In this document: positions 50,179-58,498 of the stretch, piece after piece
Layout of the letters: the number at the start of each line of letters is the position of its first letter
Position numbering within the stretch: the stretch's first letter is position 1
The notes under the pieces: generated by a model
What the model saw: only the letters and a program-made list of their open reading frames with translations
The model's database searches: none
Told to the model about the DNA's origin: nothing
NCBI GenBank assembly: GCA_964346815.1
Contig: CAYFWF010000019.1
Span: 149,693 to 213,692 of the forward strand
Direction: 5' to 3'
From: CAYFWF01 sp964346815
Lineage (GTDB): Bacteria > Acidobacteriota > Aminicenantia > Aminicenantales > Aminicenantaceae
DNA length: 64,000 bases
Program-made: the position numbers and the translations under genes

Positions 50179-50212
50179 ACATTCTTTTACAATCTTTTAC
50201 ATTTCTCTGACA
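50179..50212 (+). promoter_or_regulatory. Phased repeat array B
   Basis: ACA cores at 50179, 50189, 50199 and 50210 (steps 10, 10, 11). TTTTACATTTCTCTGACA occupies 50195-50212, the TGACA serving as -35; TATATT at 50233-50238 is a possible -10. It precedes the BACON lipoprotein gene by 85 bp. Confidence 0.72.
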
Positions 50213-50296
50213 CACCATTAAATGGAATTTTCTATATTGAATCTAGGTTCTAGCAGGTAAATTTGAAACATGAAAGTATTTAAGTGAGGTGTTCAA

Positions 50297-51064
50297 ATGA
50301 AGATAAAGATTTTCTTCGTGGTCGTAACATTTGCCATATTTTTCATATCATGTACTAGCTCTGAAGGGCCTGAGGGAACAAATAACATTGGAGTAAGTCA
50401 ACAGTCGATCGTTATTCAACTTGATAAAACATCTTTCGAATTTTCAGCTGTCACCGGGCAGTCGGATCCGCCTTCTCAGAGTTTCCAGATCAGAAATTCA
50501 GGCTCTGGGGAGCTTCAGTATCAGATCTCAACAAATAGAAACTGGCTCACAGTATCTCCTTCAAATGGGAGCTCGACAGGTGAGTGGGATCTCATCAAGG
50601 TTTCGGTCAAATGCCAGGGGATGACAGCAGGAAACTATAGCGGAGAAGTCAACATTAGCTGCGGTGAAGCTATGAATAGCCCGCAGTCAGTTTCTGTCAG
50701 CCTTGAATTGACCAAATCAAAAACTTCTATACCAGAAGAATGGACCGCTGACACAGATTTCGGAGGATTCGATTTTATCGTGAATCCTAATGGTGATGCT
50801 ATAACTAAAATCACGCTTAAATTTTCAAACTGGAAGGGTCGATCCGGCAGTATAAGTGTGAGCGATCCTTCAGGCTGGGCCATTTCTAACAGAAAGTTTG
50901 AGATCAAGATTGATTTATCTGATCCGCTTGATCCTCAAGACAAAGAAATATGGACATTTAATGGGACTTTTTCCGTTAGCGGTGATCAAGCTTCCGGAAC
51001 GTGGAAAGCAGTTATCAACGGTTCCACTTATTCAGGGTCATGGAAAGCATTTCCGAAAAGTTAA
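50297..51064 (+). CDS. BACON-domain lipoprotein
   Basis: A 255-residue protein with a lipoprotein signal (FFVVVTFAIFFISC, lipobox F-I-S-C, with the acylated Cys at about 18). Residues about 35-135 form a BACON domain (LDKTSFEFSAVTGQSDPPSQSFQIRNSGSGELQYQISTNRNWLTVSPSNGSS), a carbohydrate- or mucin-associated Ig-like fold. The C-terminal half is another beta sandwich (ITLKFSNWKGRSGSISVSDPSG, WTFNGTFSVSGDQASGTWKA). It should be held at the outer membrane. A 65-bp gap leads to the SH3-barrel gene, probably in the same transcript, controlled by array B. Confidence 0.82.
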   Translation: MKIKIFFVVVTFAIFFISCTSSEGPEGTNNIGVSQQSIVIQLDKTSFEFSAVTGQSDPPSQSFQIRNSGSGELQYQISTNRNWLTVSPSNGSSTGEWDLIKVSVKCQGMTAGNYSGEVNISCGEAMNSPQSVSVSLELTKSKTSIPEEWTADTDFGGFDFIVNPNGDAITKITLKFSNWKGRSGSISVSDPSGWAISNRKFEIKIDLSDPLDPQDKEIWTFNGTFSVSGDQASGTWKAVINGSTYSGSWKAFPKS

Positions 51065-51129
51065 TTACCCGGAGTATCGATGAGTAAATTTAGACTCTTC
51101 GTGAGTACATTTATGAGGGGGATGATAAT

Positions 51130-51945
51130 ATGCAGCGAAATTTATTGAAAATTTTCTCGATCCTGTTTGTTTTGTTGTTCTCCATCCATACAGAAGCGTC
51201 AACCGAAGTCAAAATAAAGATTATCGAGGAGAATGCTAAGGTCAGGTTGAATCCTTCTATCGATTCCCCAATTATTGGAGAAGTACTTTTGGGTGAAACG
51301 TATCTTTCTGAAAGTCAAGAGGGAGAATGGTTCAACATTTCTTTTCCTTCTGAGGATGGATATTTCACTCTTTCTGGTTTTATTCATTCTCGCTCTATTG
51401 AAGTGATAGGGGCGAGAACGATCCAGGAGGAAATTGCAGGAGGAGAGAAAAAGAAGCCAATCATGAAACAGACGTCCCAAAAAATCGGTCAGGTTACACC
51501 CGAACAAACCGGAAATATCTATTTAAGTGCCGGAGTGGGATATGGAATTCCTTATGGAACGCTTGGTATGAACTGCGAATTCAACACTATCGTGCCAACG
51601 ACAGCTGATTTTATTGAATACTTTGGATTAACAGCAAGTGTTGGATATTTCAGGGGAGGAATAAAGTATGCTTTTGGCCTGAGGATTTATCCTTTTAGAA
51701 GAAAAATAGGTTGGAATCCCAGGCTTTCTGCATATTACGGAACTGTTGGTTTCTATGAAACTTGGTGGGGGGAAGATAAGAATGCCAGTGGCCCTGCATT
51801 TGGAGCTGGAATTCTCTGGATGAGTAAAAGTCATTTCTCAATAGATGTAGAAATGCAGTACAGGATTCCTAGTTTGCCAAGCGGAGTGATGAAAGAAGAG
51901 GGCGTAAATTTCACGCTCTCGGCGGGGATTCAATATTATTTCTGA
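51130..51945 (+). CDS. SH3b-domain outer-membrane beta-barrel protein (1)
   Basis: A 271-residue exported protein. Signal peptide (IFSILFVLLFSIHTEAS); residues about 25-95 are a bacterial SH3 domain (VKIKIIEENAKVRLNPSIDSPIIGEVLLGETY, GEWFNISFPSEDGYFTLSGFIHSRSIEV); a lysine-rich linker follows; residues about 130-271 form a small beta-barrel ending in GIQYYF. The same SH3b-linker-barrel layout recurs at 54229-55113 and 58499-59677. SH3b domains bind peptidoglycan or cell-wall peptides, so it may tether the barrel to the wall. Confidence 0.8.
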   Translation: MQRNLLKIFSILFVLLFSIHTEASTEVKIKIIEENAKVRLNPSIDSPIIGEVLLGETYLSESQEGEWFNISFPSEDGYFTLSGFIHSRSIEVIGARTIQEEIAGGEKKKPIMKQTSQKIGQVTPEQTGNIYLSAGVGYGIPYGTLGMNCEFNTIVPTTADFIEYFGLTASVGYFRGGIKYAFGLRIYPFRRKIGWNPRLSAYYGTVGFYETWWGEDKNASGPAFGAGILWMSKSHFSIDVEMQYRIPSLPSGVMKEEGVNFTLSAGIQYYF

Positions 51946-51998
51946 AGAGATCGGAAATATGACGTTTTTAGAAAGTCCATAGATGACGGTCAATTTCA

Positions 51999-52032
51999 AC
52001 ATTTTATTACATTTTTTTACTTTTCTTTGACA
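51999..52032 (+). promoter_or_regulatory. Phased repeat array C
   Basis: Cores ACA 51999, ACA 52009, ACT 52019 and ACA 52030 (steps 10, 10, 11). TTTTACTTTTCTTTGACA covers 52015-52032 and the TTGACA (52027-52032) would be the -35; TATGTT at 52053-52058 is a possible -10. It lies 185 bp before the metalloprotease operon. Confidence 0.72.
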
Positions 52033-52217
52033 ATCAAGGAGTGAATATTCCTTATGTTGTTAGCACGAAGGCAAAAAGGTGGAAAAGAGAAGCGTGAATT
52101 ATTTTAAGTTTAGGGAAAAAATCTCAATAAAAGACCGAATTAACAAGAGAATCCTCTTTCCGGAATATATCCCTTGGATTATGCCAACCGTAAAAAAAAC
52201 CAAATAAGGGGAGAAAA

Positions 52218-52835
52218 TTGTCAAAAAGAAAATCTCGATTTTTCATATCTATAGTCGTTTTCTTAACTGTCTTTCTCAGTCTTTCCGACTCCAATGAAGC
52301 CACGATGATCAAGTTGTCCTTGGAAGATTTATCCGTTGAGTCAGAGGCAATTGTAATAGGTCAAGTCCAGGACATCCAATGCCATTGGAGCATGGATCAA
52401 AGTGTCATATTGACAGTCGTGATGTTAAAAGTTCATGAAAGCTTGAAAGGACATATCGCTAATGAACTAATTTTTATACAGTACTCGGGAGGAGAAATAG
52501 GGGAATTGGGCCTCAGGGTTTCAGACGCGCCTGAATTTCATCCGGAAGAAAAGGTTCTTGTTTTCATAAAATCTATCAAGAACGCAACAGATCCAAAAAA
52601 TTCTATGGTTGTCGCCCTGAACTTTATCCCTTCCTATGAAGTATTCGGGGATGCCCAAGGGAAGTATTCAATAGATCAGGACGGCATCGCTTCCAAAAGT
52701 GGATACACTTTGATGGGAGATCAACCAGACCAAGATAGAGCATATCCTCTGGAGAAATTAAAAATACAGATTAAAAATATCCTTCAAAAACAATCTAAAA
52801 AGAGAGAGAGAACACGTGATAAAATCAAGCATTAA
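52218..52835 (+). CDS. Exported protein associated with matrixin-like metalloproteases
   Basis: A 205-residue exported protein starting with TTG (AAGGGGAG upstream). After the signal peptide (ISIVVFLTVFLSLSDS) it has MIKLSLEDLSVESEAIVIGQVQDIQCHW, VHESLKG, GGEIGELGLRVSDAPEFHPEEKVLVFIK. This pattern looks like an uncharacterised family found next to matrixin genes in other bacteria (recalled, not searched). The stop overlaps the metalloprotease start by 20 bp, so the two are coupled. It may be an inhibitor, chaperone or pro-region of the protease (inference). Confidence 0.68.
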   Translation: MSKRKSRFFISIVVFLTVFLSLSDSNEATMIKLSLEDLSVESEAIVIGQVQDIQCHWSMDQSVILTVVMLKVHESLKGHIANELIFIQYSGGEIGELGLRVSDAPEFHPEEKVLVFIKSIKNATDPKNSMVVALNFIPSYEVFGDAQGKYSIDQDGIASKSGYTLMGDQPDQDRAYPLEKLKIQIKNILQKQSKKRERTRDKIKH

Positions 52836-54207
52836 ACTCTTTTTACTGTGTGTTTTTATTGTCATCATATTTTTAGGGGCTCTTTCCTATGTGCTGACAG
52901 GCCAGAAATGGCCCCAAGGGGCCGTGGTTCGCTACCGCATCAATGCAAATACAGGACAGGTTGCCAATGAAGCCCAGGCAGTAAAAAACGCTGCAAATTC
53001 TTGGAGCAAAATCTTTCCTCAAGGTTTAAGGCTTTCTTATGCAGGATCAACGTCAACGACTACGCACGGATATAATGGTTCAAATACAATATGCTGGAGA
53101 AATGAAGGAAGTACAGGATCATTGGCACATTCTTACTGGTGGTATTATACGAGCAACAATATCACTGTTGAGGCAGATACTGTTTTCAATGATTATTATA
53201 GCTGGTCGACATCAGGAAGCCATTATGATATCGAGACATGCAGTCTTCATGAATTTGGCCATTGGGTCGGTCTCGCTCACAGTTCAACAGGGATCATGCG
53301 CTCCTCATATAATGGAATAAGACGTTCTATTGACAAAGACGCACGAAAAGGCTTTTTAGCTTTGTACTGGTTCCAAAAGGAAGCGCCAAAGGTTTCAATC
53401 ATATCTCCAAAGAACGGTGCTGTGGTTTCAAAAATTGTAAAGGTCGAGGTCGATGCTACTGATGAAAAAGGAGTGAGCAAGGTAGAGTTTTATATAGATA
53501 ATAATCTGAAAAATGTTGATACACAATCGCCGTACGAGTGGAATTGGGATACGACCAAAGGACCGAGTGGTAATCATACTATAAAAGCCAAAGCTTATGA
53601 TACAGAAAACCAAACGGGAGAACAATCGATACAGGTCACGGTAGACCAGCCTCCAGCGGTTTCTATTGAATCTCCATCATCAGGATCTCATGTTTTTGGC
53701 TTTGTATTCATAAAGGCGAGCACCAATGACGATTTCGGAGTTCCCAAAGTGCAGTTTTTTGTGAGTGATAAGCTGAGGAAAACGACCAATAAATCACCGC
53801 ATACATTTGACTGGAATACCAATGATGTCCAAAACGGGAAATACAATATAAAAGCGGTCGCCTTTGATACAAGGAATCAGAGTTCTACACGCAGTATCAC
53901 ACTTGTCCGTATTCCCCATTCTCCTTCGAATTTTTCAGGAACAAAATACAATAACAGTTCTGTTTTGTTGGAAGAATACATCATTGCCCTGAGATGGGAT
54001 CCTCACCATCTGAACAAGGACATAAGTGCCTACAGGGTCTATCGAGAAGATGAGGCAAACAATTGGACTATGATGGAGGAGGTCGACGGCAGCACATATG
54101 AATATTGGATTCGGAATGCAGAGGAGGGTGAAGAATATGCCTTCATGCTAAAAGCCGTGGATTCTGAAGGCAGAGAAGGGGAATCAATTTACCTTTATTT
54201 TCAATAA
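52816..54207 (+). CDS. Secreted matrixin-like metalloprotease with Ig-like and FN3 domains
   Basis: A 463-residue exported metzincin. It starts with GTG, has a signal anchor or signal peptide (LFLLCVFIVIIFLGALSYVL), then a catalytic domain with HEFGHWVGLAHS (about 145-156; HExxHxxGxxH, all three zinc ligands present) and a Met-turn GIM 6 residues later. Two bacterial Ig-like domains follow (KVSIISPKNGAVVSKIVKVEVDATDEKGVSKVEFYID; AVSIESPSSGSHVFGFVFIKAST) and a C-terminal fibronectin-III domain (IIALRWDPHHLNKDISAYRVYREDE). It is the second gene of the array C operon. Substrates are likely extracellular proteins. Confidence 0.9.
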   Translation: MIKSSIKLFLLCVFIVIIFLGALSYVLTGQKWPQGAVVRYRINANTGQVANEAQAVKNAANSWSKIFPQGLRLSYAGSTSTTTHGYNGSNTICWRNEGSTGSLAHSYWWYYTSNNITVEADTVFNDYYSWSTSGSHYDIETCSLHEFGHWVGLAHSSTGIMRSSYNGIRRSIDKDARKGFLALYWFQKEAPKVSIISPKNGAVVSKIVKVEVDATDEKGVSKVEFYIDNNLKNVDTQSPYEWNWDTTKGPSGNHTIKAKAYDTENQTGEQSIQVTVDQPPAVSIESPSSGSHVFGFVFIKASTNDDFGVPKVQFFVSDKLRKTTNKSPHTFDWNTNDVQNGKYNIKAVAFDTRNQSSTRSITLVRIPHSPSNFSGTKYNNSSVLLEEYIIALRWDPHHLNKDISAYRVYREDEANNWTMMEEVDGSTYEYWIRNAEEGEEYAFMLKAVDSEGREGESIYLYFQ

Positions 54208-54228
54208 ACCCAGGAAGGGAGAGTGCTT

Positions 54229-55113
54229 ATGAATTTTAGATCTATAAATTTAATTGTTGTTTTAACCTGCTTTACGCTTTCCATGTTGGCGCTAACAGCA
54301 GAGGGTGCAGAGATGAAAGTGAAAGTCAAGGTCGAAAAGGCCCAAATCAGGCTTAAGCCTTCATCTGAATCCACTGTCGTCGGAGAAGCTCCCCTGGGAG
54401 CAGTGTTAGAAACGAAAGGGAAAGAAGGAGTGTGGTTCATCATAGCTCTTCCTTCCGAAGAATTAGGCTTTATTATTTCCGGGTATATTCACGAAAGTCA
54501 GGTAGAGATTATAGAAGAACACGAAATGATTAAAGAAAAAGAGCCTGAAGAAAAAGAGCCGGTTCCAGTCAGAAAACCTGAGCCTAAAGTCCGTTCAGAA
54601 TTCATAGAGAAGGAAAAACCTTACACAAGAAATAATCATTTCAAAATTTTTGCGGATTATTTTGTTCCTTCCGAACAATCGTTCAAAGACATCTATGGAG
54701 GAGGGATGGCGTTTGGTGCAGAAGTGAATATCAAGGTATGGAGGCTTGTAGACTTTTGGTTAGTTGGTAATTATTATTCCAAGGGAGGACGCCTTCCCTT
54801 TACGAAAGAAGATACTGATATGACAATCATCCCGATAGGATTGGGACTGAAATTGAGAGTCCAAAGAGGAGCGCTCAATCCATACCTCGGCTTCAGCCCC
54901 ATGATATATATCTACGAAGAAAAGAATGAGATCAACGAAGCGAAAGGAACTTCTTTCGGTTTTGTGGGACAGGCTGGGTGTTATTTCAGAGTGATCGGGA
55001 GATTTCTAATTGATGTTTCTGTAAATTATAGCTACTGTAAGGCAAAACCTCAGAGAATACAAGCTCAACTAGGGGGGCTTCAGGCTGGAATCGGCCTGGG
55101 TTTTGAATTTTAA
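54229..55113 (+). CDS. SH3b-domain outer-membrane beta-barrel protein (2)
   Basis: A 294-residue exported protein paralogous to 51130-51945: signal peptide (LIVVLTCFTLSMLALTAEG), SH3b domain (VKVKVEKAQIRLKPSSESTVVGEAPLGAVLETKGKEGVWFIIALPSEELGFIISGYIHESQVEI), an acidic and proline-rich linker (KEKEPEEKEPVPVRKPEP) and a barrel with strands ending in GIGLGFEF. I take ATG 54229, 6 bases after AAGGGAG; GTG 54223 is in frame. It starts 21 bp after the metalloprotease stop and ends overlapping the convergent kinase gene by four bases. Confidence 0.8.
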   Translation: MNFRSINLIVVLTCFTLSMLALTAEGAEMKVKVKVEKAQIRLKPSSESTVVGEAPLGAVLETKGKEGVWFIIALPSEELGFIISGYIHESQVEIIEEHEMIKEKEPEEKEPVPVRKPEPKVRSEFIEKEKPYTRNNHFKIFADYFVPSEQSFKDIYGGGMAFGAEVNIKVWRLVDFWLVGNYYSKGGRLPFTKEDTDMTIIPIGLGLKLRVQRGALNPYLGFSPMIYIYEEKNEINEAKGTSFGFVGQAGCYFRVIGRFLIDVSVNYSYCKAKPQRIQAQLGGLQAGIGLGFEF

Positions 55114-58100
55114 GGTAAGCAAACAGTCACTCCTCTTTTTTTACTGACATCCACATGGATATCGATAATTTTCCAGGTGTCCGCCTGCTTTTCTAAATCC
55201 CAAACATAGATGCCTTCAAATATAACCTGCCTGCTTTTATCTTTTTTTGATACTCCAGTCGTGATATTAGAAAATCTTACTTCTATCTGGTCATTTTCTT
55301 TGAATCTCAGGGTCATATCTGAAGCCCGAGATTTAAAATTGTCATATTGATTTGTGATTAATTCCACATCTTTACTTATTTTCTGGTACAAAGTTCCAGA
55401 GCAATTGTTTCGGTAAAAATTTTTCAAAGTGTTGTCACTTACGGATTGGGTATAAAGGTCAACTAAATTTGCGATTTGCCCAGGAATAATTTTCATAGTC
55501 GCCAAATCCAAGTATTTTTTTGCTTCTGTATTGTCCGAATCCAGATTCAATGCTGCTTTTGACTGGTCGAGACACTCCTGATAATTCCCTTTTTGATAGG
55601 CAGACTGAGCGAGTTGAATCCTGTTTTCGATCTCCTCTTTTGCAGCCAGTTTATCTTGTTCCTTTTTTAAATCTTCCAAATATTGATGCGTTGGCCTGTG
55701 TTTTTTTTCAACTTTTACTGCATCTTCCATCATTTCGATGCTTTCAATGGATTCTTCTTTCTGGGAAGTTTCGGCCCCATTATTCAGTTTTTCCCTAATA
55801 GAAACCTCTTCTATCCCAGATCTTTTTTTTCCTGATTCAACGGCAGATTTTTCCATTCTTTGTGCGAGCTCGATTTCTGCCTCTAGCATAATTTTCTTTT
55901 TGCTGATTTCATCAAAATCCGAGCTATCAGGAGCGTAATTAAGATATTTTTCGTAATAATATAAGGCCTTTTCATGTTCCTCCCTTTCCTCGAATATGTT
56001 AGCCAATTGCACATATGGACGGGGGTCTGTGTCGTCAAGATCAATTGCCTTCTCAAATTCCTTGATGGAGTTATCTACCTTGCCCCGTTCTTTCAACACG
56101 AAGGCTGTGCCCAGTTGCGCTTCGAAATTTTTCGGATCTAGTTCCAGGATTTTCTTATAGCTTTCAAGCGCTCCAGAATAATCTTTATTGGTTAGGTACA
56201 TCTGCGCAGCATTCAAGATGTCTTCTTTTGAATGTATAGAAGAAGGAAGCGCCTTTCCAGGTTTTCGGCTCTGAATCAACTGCCAGCCTATGATTCCTAC
56301 CACGATTGCAGCAAGCACCAAAGAGGCAGGGATTAATATTTTTTTTAGTTTGAATGAAAGCGTAATCTCTTTAGAGGTGAATGGCTTACCAGCCGGCTTA
56401 ATCACATCGGTCGAGGGCATCCTTTTTTCTATCTCTATCAAATTTGACAGAAGTTCCTCTATATTCTGATATCTATTCCTTCGTTCTTTTTCCATGCACC
56501 TCATGATCACTTCATTCAATTCCCTTGGTATCTGAGCATTTATTTCTCTCGGTTCACGGGGTTTTTTTGTTAAGTGTTTCGACGCTACGCTCATCGGAGT
56601 CATCCCATCAAAAGGAACGCGCCCCGTCATCATCTCATATAAAATTATACCTAAAGAATATACATCCGATCTCTCATCCACGGGATTCCCTTCTACTTGC
56701 TCTGGTGACATATACTCAGGTGTCCCAATTACAACCCCATCTTCGGTAAGTCCCTCGGCCTTTTCAGATCGGGCAATCCCGAAATCCATAATCCGTACAT
56801 TCCCATTGCGATCAATCATGATATTCTGTGGTTTGAGGTCCCGGTGAATAATTCCCAGTCTATGCGCCTCGGCTAGGCCCTGACATATCTGGTTAGCTAT
56901 GGATGTGGCTTTGCCTGCGCTCAGAGGTCCAATCCTTCTTAACGTGCTTTTCAAATCCTCGCCAGATACATACTCCATGGTGATGTAATACTTATCACCC
57001 TCCTTGCCTAAATCAAACACCCGGCATACATTTTTGTGTGATATCTTCCGTGCAATTTTCAGCTCGCGTCGAAAACGTGATATAGTCTTTTCATCTGCAG
57101 AAATCTCTGGATTGATCAGCTTGAGCGCCACTTTCTCCTCCAGGTCCAAATCGTAAGCCTTGTATACCCGGCCTCTGCCTCCTTTTCCTAGCTCTTCAAT
57201 GATCCGGTATCGTTCTGCAAAAGTACTGCCCTGAATCAAATCTTTGTTCGGATTAAAAAGAGTTTTCGTTCTCGAGGAAGTTTCGTAGGGCGCATTATTT
57301 TCCAATTTGCTCTCCTCAACATGCGGCTCAATAGACTCTTCAGGCCCTTCTTCAAAAAAAGATATCTTTTCTTTTTGAACAGACATCGCTACGGCTGTAG
57401 GCGTTTCTCTGGGAGATTCGGTTTTCTTTTCTTTTCCGCGGCCAATCAGGACTTTTTTTCCATCAGAAGAAAGGTAAATATCTTTATGACAATTTCGACA
57501 ACTATATTTCCAGATGGGTATTTTTTGCTTTACCAGGCCTTCAAATATTTTTTCATAAATTGTCCAGGCTATGACTATACAAATGGCAAAGAGAACCCCG
57601 AAAAACTCTATTTGGAAGATTGCAGAAATTAAACCCCAGGTAAAGAGGGCGGCAAAGAATCCTAGAAGAGCACTCAAAAATCGCTTTGTTCCTTTAACAA
57701 AATACAACTTATCTTGGCAAAGAGTAAGCTCCTCAGATCCAGGGCTTAAATCGGTGTGGAAAGATCGGAGGTCGAGTATATTTTCATTTTTACAGTCCGG
57801 ACAGTAAAAGGTGACTAATCCTGCTTGTGAGGAATTTTCATTCCACGTCATGTTTCTTGGTATATCACAATCATAAACTCTACTTTCCTTCGCGCCGTTT
57901 TGGGATGCTTCGATCTGTTTGCTGAGTCTGTTCTTAAAGTAAAGACTTAATCCAAAAATAAATGCTAGACCTGCAGTTTGATTAACATACCCGTTGATTA
58001 ATAAAGATATCAATAATAAGAAGCCTAATAAGCCACCCGGTATCATCTTGATATTTTTTCTGCTATTGATGAACTTCGAGAATTCGCTTGGCCACTTGAA

Positions 58101-58421
58101 AACCCAATAGAAATTAAAAAAAGGGATGAAATGATAACCTACCGCAGCTCCTGGAGATATCCCGTAACTGCTGTCCAGCTCCCCGAGTATTTTGTGAAAC
58201 CGGTGCACACAGAACATCCAATACCCCGCTCCAAAAAGACCTATTACTATCAATGTAGGAGAGAATTCCTCTAATGAATAAGTTGGCCCTTCCCTGATTT
58301 CGACGACAAGAAAAGCCGCCGCGAACAAGAATCCGATCCATACTTTAGGCAAAGCAGAGACAGGTTTTTGTATTTTGGTCCGAACTGTAGTTTTATTCAG
58401 TGATACGAAGAAATCTTCCAT
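55110..58421 (-). CDS. Membrane-bound Hanks-type serine/threonine kinase with TPR domain
   Basis: A 1103-residue protein. The N-terminal 360 residues hold several membrane helices, a DUF4328-like stretch (FHKILGELDSSYGISPGAAVGYHFIPFFNFYWVFKWPSEFSKF) and two CxxC knuckles (FYCPDCKN, YSCRNCHK). The kinase domain follows at about 404-665, with LGKGGRGRVYKAYD, VALKLI, HRDLKPQNI, IMDFGIARS and PEYMSPEQVEGNP. A further helix (LIPASLVLAAIVVGIIGWQLI, about 690) leads to a TPR and coiled-coil tail, which by topology should be outside the cytoplasm. The gene follows the SH3-barrel gene at 58499 by 77 bp, both probably expressed from array D. It could phosphorylate regulators of the same network. Confidence 0.9.
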   Translation of the reverse strand: MEDFFVSLNKTTVRTKIQKPVSALPKVWIGFLFAAAFLVVEIREGPTYSLEEFSPTLIVIGLFGAGYWMFCVHRFHKILGELDSSYGISPGAAVGYHFIPFFNFYWVFKWPSEFSKFINSRKNIKMIPGGLLGFLLLISLLINGYVNQTAGLAFIFGLSLYFKNRLSKQIEASQNGAKESRVYDCDIPRNMTWNENSSQAGLVTFYCPDCKNENILDLRSFHTDLSPGSEELTLCQDKLYFVKGTKRFLSALLGFFAALFTWGLISAIFQIEFFGVLFAICIVIAWTIYEKIFEGLVKQKIPIWKYSCRNCHKDIYLSSDGKKVLIGRGKEKKTESPRETPTAVAMSVQKEKISFFEEGPEESIEPHVEESKLENNAPYETSSRTKTLFNPNKDLIQGSTFAERYRIIEELGKGGRGRVYKAYDLDLEEKVALKLINPEISADEKTISRFRRELKIARKISHKNVCRVFDLGKEGDKYYITMEYVSGEDLKSTLRRIGPLSAGKATSIANQICQGLAEAHRLGIIHRDLKPQNIMIDRNGNVRIMDFGIARSEKAEGLTEDGVVIGTPEYMSPEQVEGNPVDERSDVYSLGIILYEMMTGRVPFDGMTPMSVASKHLTKKPREPREINAQIPRELNEVIMRCMEKERRNRYQNIEELLSNLIEIEKRMPSTDVIKPAGKPFTSKEITLSFKLKKILIPASLVLAAIVVGIIGWQLIQSRKPGKALPSSIHSKEDILNAAQMYLTNKDYSGALESYKKILELDPKNFEAQLGTAFVLKERGKVDNSIKEFEKAIDLDDTDPRPYVQLANIFEEREEHEKALYYYEKYLNYAPDSSDFDEISKKKIMLEAEIELAQRMEKSAVESGKKRSGIEEVSIREKLNNGAETSQKEESIESIEMMEDAVKVEKKHRPTHQYLEDLKKEQDKLAAKEEIENRIQLAQSAYQKGNYQECLDQSKAALNLDSDNTEAKKYLDLATMKIIPGQIANLVDLYTQSVSDNTLKNFYRNNCSGTLYQKISKDVELITNQYDNFKSRASDMTLRFKENDQIEVRFSNITTGVSKKDKSRQVIFEGIYVWDLEKQADTWKIIDIHVDVSKKRGVTVCLP

Positions 58422-58498
58422 TCATTACCTCCCTCGAGAGACAATCAACCTATGTTGAGAAGTTTATCGAGATGATGATGATTCGGATCTGAGATTCA

